DNA of 64,000 nucleotides. Origin: Rhynchopus sp. YZ270_cl-10 (lineage: Eukaryota > Euglenozoa > Diplonemea > Diplonemida > Diplonemidae). The notes beneath the pieces are model-generated. The model did not search any database and was not told the DNA's origin. It was given only the letters and a program-made list of their open reading frames with translations. Both the position numbers and the translations under genes were made by a program. The stretch lies in assembly GCA_964035575.1 (NCBI GenBank), contig OZ037877.1:124001-188000 (forward strand), written 5' to 3'. Positions within the stretch are counted from its first letter, which is position 1, and each line of letters begins with the position of its first letter. Shown here piece after piece: positions 32,204-43,807 of this stretch.

Positions 32204-33439
32204 CTCGCCACACCTATACAAAAACCCGCAAAACCGCAAAATCTCACCTATTTTCAGAGTTAGGTGAGATGCTGGGAAACACTGACTGGAGGAAAAAAAA
32301 AAATGGCAATGTAATAACTAACATTCGCCTATAATGTGCAACGGACCCTCCAAAGGAAAACATTATGTTGAGAATGCCTGGAAACAGACAAAAAGGTTAA
32401 GAGAAAATAATGGCAATGAGAGTGACAAAGAAAAAAATGTTTCTAAAATTGAAGGCCAGAAATCAACTGAAGTTGATAACGTTGTGAATACCTCTTTGGG
32501 AAGGCACGGGCCAAAAAAAAAGGGGGGAAGTTTAACAAAAAAAAATGCCACCTCTTCGGACAACAGTCTGACGTAGAGGTGGGGCATGCTTCCCCGCATG
32601 GGTTCGTCACACCCAGAGAGCGCTTTGTCAACAAAATAAAATTTCTCGTCAGATAAATGCGCTCTCGTGCACAACTGTATTGCAAGAGTGCTACAAAAGA
32701 AAAGAGGGTTTAACGTATTAATAGAAATTCACAAACAAGCGGCACAAGAAAGTACCCCTGCAGCAGACACCAGAAGATGTATAACACTGTCATTGCTTTT
32801 CTTTTTTTTGAAAACTTGGTTGTATTAGTGTGGCCACCCCAGAGTGTGCTCCACTATTTTTTTGTTCATTTTTTTTTGCTTTTTTTTTTTTTGCAAAAAA
32901 GTGCCGTTCCCCCACCTCCTTTCTTGTAGTTGTTCGATGCAAAATCCACGCTACCTCCGCACCTTGTAGGGTGGTAGTGTTGCGGAGCACGGTTGGGGAG
33001 ATTAAATGAAGTGACACTGAGTACCGCTCACAAAGTGATGTCAAGGTTCCCCGGACACAAGAATTCTTTTTGCGGCTACACAAAACCTTCGCTTGAAAAA
33101 CCTGTGCACCAAGGATAAAAGCATTATTCCGTTTTGTTTCACTTTAGAGCAACACGCACACCAATACACAGAACACTATCAACAGAGGTTTCTTCAACCC
33201 CTAATACAATACAAAATCGTTACTTCAAGACACTCAAAAAAAAAAACGAGCGCATGGATGCAAAGTCATACAACACCACTGCTTGACGCCTCCTCTTCTC
33301 CCTTCTTTTCCAAAATGGGGAGTTCAAAATGGGTTATTTGCGATAACTACCCACCACACCAATAAGGATTGGGGCAGGGAGTCAGAGGGGAGTCTGCCTT
33401 ATTTACACCCCCCTTGCCCACCACCTCTCCCCTTCTCTT

Positions 33440-33925
33440 TCACTTGTCATACACATCCAGGCTCTCCTCCGAGAGGGAGCACTTCAGGTACACTGCTGTG
33501 AGTGGGTCGATCTCGGTGCCTTCGCTGACACACACCGGTGAGAACCTTGCGTCGCCACTGCTGCCACCAGCAACATGCCCGGGCACAACGCTGCTGTCGC
33601 GAAACTGCGCATGCAATTGGCCACGTGCCAGCACTGCGTACACCAGGCCCACTGGCTGAGATGAATGCCCCTCAACGTCTCGCGGAGAAGGCGGGCAAGA
33701 AGACGCCGTGTGGGTGGGTGTGCTTGGCGCCGAGCATGTATCGTCGTCCTCGTCGTCCTCACTCCCGGTGCAGTCGTCTGAGGAGCACATCGCGCCTTCG
33801 GACACTTCGCTGTGCTCCTCTGAGACGGAGGAAGAGGAGGAGGAGGAGGAGGATGAGGAAGGGCCTGTGACTGTGTCGTGTCTGTCCACGACGTGCCAGT
33901 CGTCGGCGTTCAGGACGGCTTCCAT
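33440..33925 (-). CDS. Acidic Ser-rich protein, 161 residues
   Basis: Not recognised. The start MEAVLNADDWHVVDRH at 33925 follows CTCAACAG and a strong pyrimidine tract. Eleven consecutive Ser lie near residues 23-33, followed by an acidic stretch (SSDDCTGSEDDEDDDTC) and a Pro/Thr linker. The C-terminal 70 residues look folded (VGLVYAVLARGQLHAQFRD, TEIDPLTAVYLKC). No membrane segment. The 5' flank shares a 46-bp element with the large ankyrin gene. Confidence 0.65.
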   Translation of the reverse strand: MEAVLNADDWHVVDRHDTVTGPSSSSSSSSSSSVSEEHSEVSEGAMCSSDDCTGSEDDEDDDTCSAPSTPTHTASSCPPSPRDVEGHSSQPVGLVYAVLARGQLHAQFRDSSVVPGHVAGGSSGDARFSPVCVSEGTEIDPLTAVYLKCSLSEESLDVYDK

Positions 33926-33984
33926 TGTTTCTTTTGTGTGGGGAAAAGGGGGAGTGCTGTTGAGAAATTATATATTTTTTTTGA

Positions 33985-34030
33985 TAAATTGTTGGAGTAG
34001 TGTAGTTGCCTCGGTTGTGATGCCACAGTT
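33985..34030 (-). promoter_or_regulatory. Upstream element shared with the ankyrin gene
   Basis: Second copy of the element at 7335-7380, here 60-105 nt before the start codon of the acidic protein. Confidence 0.4.
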
Positions 34031-34189
34031 GTGCAATCTCCACCAGTGGTCGCGCTAATTATGGGAAAAAATGGTGACAAAATGGATTTCGGGTACGAAA
34101 AAACGTTCCTAGAAAAGGTTAGCTGGGGAGGCCCGGAAACCCCGTTTTGTGGCATTTCCGGGCCAATCCGGGTATATACGGAAAAATGG

Positions 34190-34640
34190 ACAAAGTTTTA
34201 GTGACTTAAATTTTCGCAAAATATGAACCCATACTCGTAAACAAGGGTCATTTTCAGGAAAATTCGGAAAATTCCGAGATTTGGAAGCAATTTTTCTCCT
34301 GAAAATCAGTGGGTTTTCAGCCCCAAAACATACCGCGATTGGAATTTCCGGAATCCGTCCGCGCTGTGGTGGGGTCACTTTGCCGAAATGGCCAATTTTT
34401 TGGTTTTGGTCAAAATCCATGTGGGTAAAGAGGGCCAAGGTAAATCACACAACCAGATTTTCTCTCCCTGATCCTGACGTCTTGCAACATGAAAATGCGC
34501 GAAAACACCGGCATTTGCATTTCCGGAATCCGTCCGTTCTGTGGTGGGGTCAATTTGCCGAAATGGACAAGTTCTTGGTTTTGGTCAAAACCCGTCAGTG
34601 TAAGGTAAAGGGGGCAGGTGCTTGCCTGTAGAAACTGGAA
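34190..34640. repeat. Diverged relatives of the 0.8-kb repeat, including a tandem pair
   Basis: TTTCCGGAATCCGTCCG, then CTGTGGTGGGGTCA and TGCCGAAATGG occurs at 34344-34428 and again at 34519-34592. Upstream, ACTTAAATTTTCGCAAAATA resembles the ACTTAAATTTTGAGAAATA block of the 25-kb and 28-kb repeats. Confidence 0.6.
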
Positions 34641-34918
34641 GGGAACAGGCAGCGCCGCAGGCGCACGGTAACCAACTTTTTTTTTTCCCTCTTTTCTTTT
34701 TTCTCCTCTTTCTTTTGACTTTCCGAGCCAATTGCGTTCCACGGCGGGGTCACATGTATATGCAAGTCCACTATGTGGTGGTCTTACTCAACAATATTAG
34801 AACTTCTGGTTTCTTAATGAAATTCCCGTACTGCAAAAAAAAAAACGTTCCTACCAAAACCCCCAAAAATCCCGGGATGAAGGATGGACTTTAGCGCGAG
34901 CCCTGATCTCCACTGTCT

Positions 34919-34919
<1 letters not shown>

Positions 34920-34950
<31 letters not shown>

Positions 34951-35330
34951 AGATAACCACCAGTAATGTATATAGGGGTTGGTGGTGGTGCAGTAAAGGG
35001 CTCGACGACGACGACGAGGACATGATGAGGGCGCACTTCAACCACCGCCCAAAGAAGCAAAGAAGAAGGTAAAGACACAGAAGAAGAACGGCTGGGTCTA
35101 CGTGAAGGACACCCGCACCACCACCACCACTGCAGCAAAAGAAGACGGCACCCCTGACGCAGCCCCCAGTAACGCAGGCGCTGCAACTGCGTCAAGATGG
35201 CAGGGTTCTCCAAATATTTGGAGTGTCCCGTGCCGAGATAAAGTTCTCCAGAGCGGAGAACACCGCCTTGCCGTGTGCTCCGAAGTATCTTCTTGGGCAG
35301 ACGACGACATACCCACCGAGATGAAATACT
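34920..35330. pseudogene. GC-rich gene-like remnant next to a 30-nt T run
   Basis: T30 at 34920-34949 is followed by about 380 bp of GC-rich, coding-like DNA in an AT-rich setting. Plus-strand frames give gene-like pieces in different registers: DDDDEDMMRAHFNHRPKKQ, then KKKVKTQKKNGWVYVKDT, then QIFGVSRAEIKFSRAENTA. No single frame spans it. It may be a decayed gene; seen from the minus strand the T run would be a poly(A) tail, raising the option of a retrocopy, but the coding-like strand argues against that. Confidence 0.3.
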
Positions 35331-35627
35331 GCAATTTTTTTTGGGTGCTGGCACATGACCCTGATACTGCCTCATACCACGTTTTCTTGTTGTTCTACGT
35401 GGCGGGGTTCCACACCGCTCAAGGCAGTGGGGGACAGTTTCCCTGTTCTTGTTTTGAGGGGACTACACAGACAGCACACATCTCCCCCCCCTATGTGGCA
35501 GTATAATGAAATACTGCAAATTTTTGCTATTGCTTTTTTTTTCCGGTGTAGGTGTGAAATAGGTGTAGGGAATGAGGTTATGGGGAATAGTAGAATATCT
35601 TTGTGGAAACAAAAGAAAAGTTTATAA

Positions 35628-35732
35628 GATGATCCTAAGCCTCTCGTGCTTAGTCACCTCACAAACCTACAAAAAAAGGGGGTGTGAACACGTGAACGAT
35701 GCATGTGTCCTCTCGTGCACACACATCAAAAG
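35628..35732 (+). repeat. Two CTCTYGT-loop hairpins in tandem
   Basis: At 35635-35653 the stem is CTAAGC/GCTTAG with loop CTCTCGT. At 35704-35721 the stem is TGTG(T)C/GCACA with the same loop. The different stems around the same loop lie 70 bp apart. Confidence 0.6.
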
Positions 35733-35796
35733 GGGAAGAACTGAGGGATTCCATCCGTTTCCGAGATAAGGTATAAAAAGAAGAGGAAGCTTTGCT

Positions 35797-35895
35797 CAGA
35801 TGAACACAAGCCTCTCTGCTTGCTCGGCACCTTTAAAAAAAAAAAAGGGACTTGAAATACAAAGCCCTCTCGTGACAGTGTACCAATGACTCATA
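35797..35895 (+). repeat. Hairpin copy plus family B start
   Basis: AGATGAACA is followed by stem CAAGC/GCTTG with loop CTCTCT (35807-35822), then TTGAAATACAAAGCCCTCTC of family B at 35852. Confidence 0.55.
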
Positions 35896-36278
35896 GCGCA
35901 CCACAAAAGGGGTATAACGGTGATGTGCCTTGTTTTGTGTTATAGCTTCCTTTGAAATTATACAAAAAAGGGGGGAAACTTGATGACGTGCCGCTCAGGC
36001 ACAGAACGCCATCAAAAAAGTAGAGAGGTGTAAAACACTGGATGGAGATCATTTTTGTTTCTATTTTTCGCTTCAGCACTCAAAACAATAAAAATCACTT
36101 TTTTTACTCGGACAACATTCGGAGGAGCCATCAAGGGCAGACCTTACACATGCCGAAGTGCACCCGCCCGTATCGACATGCCAAAGAATAAAGCATTGTT
36201 TCGCTCTTCAAAAGCTCATCCTCTCCGTTCAAAACTTTGGGTGCAATGGCATTTGTTTCGTTGTGCACTGAACCGCCT

Positions 36279-39200
36279 CTACACCCGAGGAAGCTTTGTT
36301 GCGCCCAATATCTTCACACCTTTCTTTACCTGTAAAAAAAAAAAAAATGATTTTTTTCATTTTTCCATTTCCCCCCATTCCACATACCTCCAGCGACCCT
36401 CCACTGGACCCTGGGCGCACCGAGGCTGTTATTGGGACACGCATGCAGGCTGTTTCCGTGACGATCTCGATTACTTCATCGAGATCTGGTATCACTTGCG
36501 CGGCACTCACGACCACCTGGATGCGGCAGGTCATTCCCGGCGCCACTGGGCCCTTGGGGTACACGAAGCTTACTATGTCGCTGACCTTCTCCTGCACGGT
36601 GGACTTCATTCTCTTAACGTTGAAGCGTACTGCAAGCTGCCCCATGTTCGTCAGGGTCAGCTCCTGTGCGTACCGCGCACCTTCTCTGAGACTCCCGAAC
36701 GCAAGCTTCGGTGGCACCACGACAGCACGCACCTGGTCGTCCAGCTCCAAGGGGTCGAGCACCACACGCTGCCCTGCGAGGGTCTCCTTCAGGACCCGCC
36801 TCTTGATCTGGTCGCCACGGTTGCTGCAGCTGTTCACAGTCCTCGCCTTCGCAACCTCCTTCTGCAGGTACCCCAGATTCGGGTCTGTGTGCGCCACCTC
36901 CCTCCGCAGGCTCTTGACGCTGATCTGCTCCCGTACATTGCCGTACACATTCTTGACGCCCTTCGCAGGGGTGTGCGTGGTGGTGTTGGGTGCAACGATG
37001 CTTGTGTCGTTTGTGTGTGCAGGGGTCTGCTGCGGGCGGGTCTGCAGCATCTCGAGGTACAATGTGAAGGAGAGGATCCAGTTTGCGACAGCCATGAGCT
37101 CCCACATATTGGCGCCTGTCTGTTCGGGTTGCAGAAGCGGTTTGTAGACCTGCAGATCCTCAAGGGTGCCTTCTGGGAGCTGTGGTGTGATGTGTGATGT
37201 GTGGTAGTTGTGGAAAAGGAGGGGGAAACAGGTCCTTGGCAGGATTTTCAGCAACACCCCTGTGATAATATGGTTAATATTCCTCACTTCGTTCCAGCGT
37301 TCGACGCTGCCGAGGGTTTGCAGGACCTTATCGATACGCAAACTGATGAGAAGAAGAAAGGGAAAAGGCTTCCTCCTGTACAATGAATGCCACAGAAGAT
37401 CACCACCCTTCGGGTCACCTTTTGGGGGGTTTTTTCCGCTTCTAAATACATACGTTTTCCCTCTGCATCACGGCCTGCATCAATCCCGCATGCGCCATTG
37501 GTCCTGTGAAGAGGTTCAAAGCTCTGGTCCACGAAGGCGCTTCATTGAGTAGTACACATAACGCTTCGAAGACAGCGCGCACACAGTCGGGCGGGTCCTT
37601 CTGTCTTAGACGCGCCTTGCATGCATCCAGGGATGATTTGTGAGGACCGGCACACACAATCGCAGTCAGCTGCGCGAACTTCTCGCTGTCGAAGCCACAC
37701 CCCTGCTCAACGGCCGCCTCCACGCTCGGCGGCTCCTCCTGTCTCCCTAGGGTCGCCTGGCCATGGGGGCTCGCCTCCGTCTTCTTCTCTGCTGGCGGCG
37801 GCTGAGGGACTAAGGCAGTCTCCTTCGGTGCTGCCTTGTGTGTTTTGTACTTCTCATTCTCAACGACACACTGCGACACAGCAGCAAGCCCCTCCTTGGT
37901 GTGCCAGTATGCCACCGCTTCGCCTTCGAGGCTCGCAATGTCCTTTTTGTGGGTTTCATGCAGGTTGGTCCTGCTGCTCCGTCTTGCCTGCGCGACGATA
38001 GCCTCCTCGAGCCGTGCTGCAACGTGGGTCTCCTGCTTTAGTTCTTCCTCTGTGGTGGTGTCGTTTACTGCTGTTGCAGTGGCGTGTTGTGTTCGCCGTA
38101 CTGCAGCTTCCTTTGGTGCAGAGAGCTGTTGATGGACGGTGCGTCTGTGTTCTTCCAACACCTCGGGGAATTGAACCAAGCGGCGGATGATGAGTGGTTC
38201 TTCGTTAGCGTTCTCTTCTTCATTTGCTGTGGAGATTGCCGCATTGTTGTACGCAAGCACCCTACCCCTCGCAGGGGTACTCCCAGACAGCCTCCCAGCA
38301 CGGCACTGCGTCTCCGCCACCACCTTCGGCAGCAGCCTCTTCCCAAGATGCAAACAGGTTTCTGGAACACATTTCGTTCTGACCTCAATTTCCTGCACAT
38401 TATTCTCGCCGGGCACATCCGATCTTGCCAGCACAGACCTGTTTGGATCCCCTTGCACATGATTGAGATATCCCAACACCGCTGCGGGGGCAAGAAACCT
38501 TGTAGCACGCCCTTTGCAGAGATCGAAGAGGTAGAGACCTGGTGGGTGTGTCTCCGAGGGCGTGCGGATCCCTCCTGGGACGCATCCTTCGGGTGCTTGG
38601 CGGGGGTGTAGTGTAAGCCGCCCGCTGGCCCCTTCTTGGTCAACATAAGGGCGGCCTCCACCTAAGGTATAGAGTGCTTCGTTGATGGGGCGGTCAATGG
38701 GCATGCGGGTTTCAGCTTCGGTGTCAGGGTGGTTCTCTGCGACAGCGTCGTAAGGCGTGACAACGACGTTGCCGCGAAGCGAGACCTCGAAGGTGGACCA
38801 ATCGTAGTCCACGACGCGCATGCCGCCGTGCAGTAGGTCGAATTGGTAGACCCCCTCAGCGGAGGACGTTTTGTCCGGAGTGTGTGTGGAGTCCTTCTTG
38901 CGGATGGAGGAGGGCTGGTAGCGCACCAGAAGGTCCGCCAGAGATACCTTCAGAACCGTGGTGTCCGGTTTGTGGAGTTCTACCGCGTGGGGTGTCCAGA
39001 CCAAGATGGCGTCGTCGGTGGTGTTGACCTGCACCATGTCAGCGTCGCTCTGCTCAACAGTCGCAAACCCTGCCGCCTCGACACGAACCTGCTTCTTCAA
39101 AGAGACACTGATTTCTGCAGGTTTCCCCTCTGGTGTGGACCAGGCTTTGACGTGGCCAGGGTTTTGTGGGCATGGTTCGTTGTTGCTTGCAGTGGTTCCG

Positions 39201-42200
39201 TTGGCGAAGACCCAGGTACCGTTGTCAAAGCAGAGCGAGCTTTCGCCGCCAACAAAGGAAGGGCGGCCGTTTTTGTGGCCACATTGCCTGTAGGTGCCGT
39301 TGAGTTCGTCCGCAGAGGTGACGGTCAGCTCGGTGCGGCTCCAGATGAGGGTGCCGTCGTTGTGCGCTGCGATGGTGGAGCCGTCCCCGAGGTCGTACGA
39401 TACAGTCAACGTCATATCACTGCGTGTCGTGATCAACGCCTTCGACTCTGCGTCGCGGTTTGTGGACACCAAAGCGGGCGCCACCTCCTCGGGGTCCTCA
39501 CTGCCATACCGGATCACATACTGCGCGGCGTTCTTCGTCACCAACCAGGAGCCACGGTACAACGTCGCTACGGTCCCATCACTCAGCAAAGAGGTTCGTG
39601 TACCATCCGCCATCGTACAGAGCACGGTGCTGCCGAGAACGCAGCGGAGCACCTCTCTGGTTACGATGCCGTGGATGGTGCCATGCTCTTCGTCGTATAC
39701 CTGGACGACTCTGCTGCGGTTCGCAGCGTCCGAGGGGCGGAGCGGGGAGGGCTCGGTGACCTTGGTGCTGAAGGTGATGGGTGCGGTGTTGCGCTCCTCT
39801 GGTGGGGTCTGTTCGGGGGCGGTGTCGGTGGTGCTGTGCTTCATCTCGACCTCCCCTGCAGGCAGCATCTTGACCTGCAGGGCGTCCGTACAGCAGTACT
39901 CCACCTTTGTCCGCAGGGAGGTCTCCGCAGCGGCGACGGACACACACAACGCGCTGCCATCTGGGAACGTTGCCGCAAGGCTGACTGGGTGGCGACTCCC
40001 GCTGGTAGCCTGCAAATCCACACTGCTCCCCACGGTCACCTCCTCATGTTCAACAGTGCACCGAACGCTGTGAGTGTTCCCTTCAAGACGACTTACCGTC
40101 ACAACACCGCCATCGCTCGGGTACAACACAGTACGTTCCTCCGAGAGGTCACGTGTAGTGGTGGAGGCGATATGCTGGGTGGGCCCTTCTGCAAGTAGGC
40201 GTTGCAGATGCGTGATCTGCGCCCTCTCACGCATCTGCACCATGGGGTCTACCGGGGGTGGCGGGATAGGCTCACGCCGTGTGGACGGTGCCGGCTCCCC
40301 TCCCTCCGCTTCTCCTTCCGCATCTTCAGGGTTCTCCTTCTCCTCCTCCTCGAAGGTGAACACTTCTGGGGTACGTTCGTGCTCCGCAATCTCATCACGC
40401 CATTTAAGCCATTGGCTGAAGAAGACCTTTCCAGAATAACTCGCGTGGGTCCGCCTCCACCGGTAGCGCTGCTCCCCGAAGGGGTGATGTGTCACGAGAA
40501 GTGCAGTTCTGGCCGCTTCATCGTGCCATGCAGAGGCAATCTGCATGCCTGCTGCCGACGCATCACGGAGGTGCTGAAGAAGGGTCTCTCTGTCCAGCTC
40601 CTCCTCGTACGTGCAATGTGAGAGTGACAGCGGCGCGCCGACCTCGATAAGTAGTTTCTCAAGGGAGAGCAGAGCTGCGGTGTGCGCAATGTGCCGTTCC
40701 GTCATTTCCGTGGTGTTGTCAACATCGTTGCTTGCCTCCAATACAACCTTGCGTGAAGGTGCCGTCAGCATCGTGCCTGCCACCTTTTCAAGCGCCTGGC
40801 TCTCACAATCGCTTGGACGCACACCACGCAGGGACGGCACCTCATTCACCCTCTTCAATGCAATCGCATTCCCATACGGCACCGCGCCGTTCGTACTACA
40901 CCGAATCGGTTTAAGATGGAAGGCAACAGTACCAAGACGCTCTCCGGTTTCAAGGTGCACCCCTACACGGCCTCGGGAGTGGCCTACTACGGTTCCTCTG
41001 GTTCCGGTGTGCGGTCCTACAGTCATTTCGATGGCTTGGCCAATTCTGAAGAGCCGTTGTGCCTGCTGTGCCCCGGAAAACCCACCCTCCAGATCTGCCG
41101 CCTCGGGGAGGTAGAGCTCGCGGGAGAGACTGTCCTGCTGGTGGATCTTCTCCTTCTGTTTGGTCGCGAGGAGCTGCTTCCGGTCGGCCCGCGCCAGCTG
41201 GGTGTCAATATAGTCCAGCAGGGAGTCCTGGTGGCGGCTGTGGTCGTGCCCCTTCTGGGTGTCCTCCACCTCATGCGCAAGCACCGTCACAGCAGGACCA
41301 GCTTCAGCCTCTTCATCCAAATCGAAGGTATCGTCCTGCGTAGGTTGCCCTGCCACCGCAAGGTGCTTTCTACACTCTTTGTTCCGCACCGTCTGCTCCA
41401 CCAAGCACTCCACCACACTAGCAACCCCAGGAGGACCTTGCCCTGCCACCTCCCTCAGCAACGTGTCATAATACCTTCTATGACAAGGAAGCGACCGGGG
41501 GGAGAGCGGTGGAGGTGGCGGAGGCTCTGGTGTAGGGTCTTCTTGAGGGGCCGGCTCTTCGTCGGGTTTTTTGTTCTTTTTGGCACCCCCTTTTGGTGCA
41601 GACTCCTCCACAGCTTGGACCTCCGGAGGAGGAGGTGGTGGGAGTTCTAGGGATTCCATGGGGGAGATGGCTACCTCACGTCCGTATTTTCCTTGGCGCC
41701 ATGCAGAAAAGAGCTGCCACCTATCGTGCATCGTTTCTAATGCAGAAAGAAGACGGTCAAAGACCTCCGTCTCCGTCTCAGCCAATGCAGTGCCAAACCA
41801 GGTGTTCAGCAAGGTAAAGGTGCGAAGATGCACCTCACGAAGCGGGTGGTCCTCCACACTGTCCTGCAGTCCCTGAAGCTCCTGTTGTAAAAGAATGAGA
41901 AGCGGTTCGCCTTCGCCGCCTTCCTCTCCTTTTCCTCCTTTTCCCTTTGGTTTGGCCTTTTTTGGGTCAGTTTTTGCGGCCTTAGCGTCACCTCCATCGG
42001 CCGTCTTTCTAAACGCGAATTGACTGTTTACGATATGAATCGTCTGCAGCTTTGAGGGAAACAGACCTTCCCCATGCTCTGAGGAGATCTGCGCCACCCA
42101 CGACCCTGACTGCAGACAGAGCAACTCCGGCATTGTTTGCGGGTAGTTCTGGAAGAGGATCAGCGCCTTGCGGTCTGCGAGGGGTGTGATGTCGGGGAAG

Positions 42201-42679
42201 TCCTCCTCAGGGAGGACAGTCTCGCCTGCATCGAGAAGCTGCTGTCTGGTCTCCGCTGCGTCTTTGATCTGGCGGGCACGCTGCTCCAACATGGCTTCGT
42301 GGTCTGCAACCTCATTTGCCGCGGTGCTCGCAATCTTGCATTGAAACGCAGCAGCAAGCAGCTGTGGGGACGGCTCTCCACCCGCCAGAGCGGTCTTCAT
42401 CGCTGCCGATTCAGGTGGCGGTGTTTCCTCGGCAGGCAGCTCCGCGAACCATTCGCACACCTCCTGCCTACGGAGCAGCACTACAGAGTCGCCGTGCAGT
42501 TCTGCTAGCCTCTCCCCCAGGCCTACCGCATCAATGGTGTGCGAGGTGTCGCTGTCCAGCACACACGTGCTGTGCACATACGAAGGGTGGACGACATAAG
42601 GGTTGATCGGCACCGCCTCAGCCTCCTCCTCCTCTTCCTCTTCTTCAGGGGAGTCGTGGGGGGGTGTGTCTTCAGGCAT
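36279..42679 (-). CDS. SPAG17: SPAG17/PF6-like central-pair protein, four exons, about 2035 residues
   Basis: Large projection protein (C1a) of the ciliary central apparatus, needed for motility. Exons: 42679-37454, 37326-37288, 37179-36388, 36329-36279. Donors are GTATGT, GTGAGG and GTATGT; acceptors are ATAAG, CACCACAG and TTTTACAG. All junctions are in phase 0 and together avoid stops. Start MPEDTPPHDS, then an acidic run and a Lys/Gly-rich linker. The middle has the SPAG17 signature TVLYPSDGGVVTV (near residue 850) and beta-rich DGT/DGS repeats. Exon 3 encodes the C-terminal ASH/MSP-type domain (LAFGSLREGARYAQELTLTN, YPKGPVAPGMTC, IEIVTETACMRVPI). Length matches the animal protein (about 2200). 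The first acceptor is the least certain, because the nearer CATCAG would give a stop. Confidence 0.88.
36330..36387 (-). other. 58-nt intron 3 of SPAG17
   Basis: GTATGTGG donor and a T-run plus ACAG acceptor. Retaining it would add a Gly/Lys/Phe-rich run; removing it gives the short tail VKKGVKILGATKLPRV and a stop. Confidence 0.75.
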
Positions 42680-42835
42680 TGGGAGGGGAGGGGAGAGGGG
42701 GTAAGGGATGCTGTCGAAGAGGTGTGTTGTGTGGCGAAGGGGGTGTCGCAAAAAAAAGAAAAAAGAAGAAAAAAAAGCAGCTATTGATTGGGTGATGGAA
42801 AGTGTGGATGCAGTGTGGGGGGGACGTCAGGATGT

Positions 42836-43192
42836 GTTAAAGGTTTTCTTCTTGACGTGCTATTCAAACGAAGCTTCCCCGAAAAGAAGGGAAACCTTCA
42901 CAGATGAACCAAGCCTCGTGTAGGTATCGTATTGTGCTATAGCCCTGCAGCTAGAACGTCTGAGATACTGAAGAATGTCTGGGATGATGTAAAAACAGTG
43001 GGAGGGACCTTTATTGTTCTTCCTTGAGTAGCAAAACCAGGCCATGGAACAGGCAGGGGAAGGGACCGAGGTCTCTTCGCTACCTAGTGGGCCATTCTGA
43101 CAGGGGAAGTATGGGTGGAAAAGAGATAGGGCAAAACGTCTCTGATATGCAGCCAGTGAGGATCCGTGGGGTTATCGAACACCCGGATTGTC
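42836..43192. repeat. Duplicated 0.36-kb segment, copy A
   Basis: Matches 46350-46710 with a few changes. Begins AGGTTTTCTTCTTGACGTGC and ends in the GGGGTTATCGAACACCCGG block of the A/B-box-like repeat; the A-box side is missing in this copy. The rest of 42680-43807 is AT-rich spacer with no gene. Confidence 0.85.
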
Positions 43193-43807
43193 AAGCTACA
43201 AGCTCAAGGGCATTGCACCTGTGAGCTCTCTTGCGTAGCTTATTTATGGTACACATCCAGGTAAGATCACAACATCTTCCAAAGATTAAAACATGCCACG
43301 AAGTAAACCTACAAGCGACAATTGCGCTTCGCTTCACTCGAGACATCATTTCAAGTGGCGTGGAAACACCGCTCGTAAAAAAGATCGGGTCTTTTGTTTG
43401 TGCGCTCAAAGCCGGGAAAACAAAAAGGTGAAAAAATTGTGTTAAACTGAAGTACGGTTGTTGTGGTTAATTGAGTACTCAAAGAAAACAAGCAAGCTTC
43501 TGTTTTTTTTGTTCAATCCGTTTTGTTTGCCCTGCAGCGCTGCCTCCAATCTTTTTAGAATTGACAACAAGTTGTTTTATCAAAAAAAAATTGCACCTGA
43601 CTTCATGTAAAGTACGAAAATTGAGAAACAAAAACCACACATCTAGGGAAGATAAAAAGATCCACCCAGACAGTGTTTCCGCTATGAAGATGTGACCCAA
43701 AAAAATCACTCAGAATGTGGTGAAAAGGGTGGTCAACTTGTAGAGGGTGATTTACCCCCTCTACGCGACAATTAACCCCACGTCTTAAAATAAAACGATT
43801 CCACACT

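Larger units (their letters stand above)
23950..33439. other. Gene-poor, repeat-dense block
   Basis: About 9.5 kb without a convincing protein gene. It is filled with dispersed repeats, foldbacks, microsatellites and hairpins listed separately. Short open frames are out of register between repeat copies and show no family resemblance. Confidence 0.6.
33926..36278. other. Intergenic spacer rich in repeats
   Basis: No intact gene seen. Holds the diverged repeats at 34190-34640, the GC-rich remnant at 34920-35330, and the hairpin and family B copies at 35628-35895. Confidence 0.5.

Noticed and set aside
24240-35660. tRNA anticodon arms (5-bp stem, 7-nt loop CTCTCGT would read as a Glu CTC anticodon)
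   Set aside because: No D arm, T arm or acceptor stem can be drawn around any copy, and the stems vary between copies.
38843-40198. 451-residue plus-strand protein
   Set aside because: It is the antisense shadow of the SPAG17 coding exon, with no recognisable domain.
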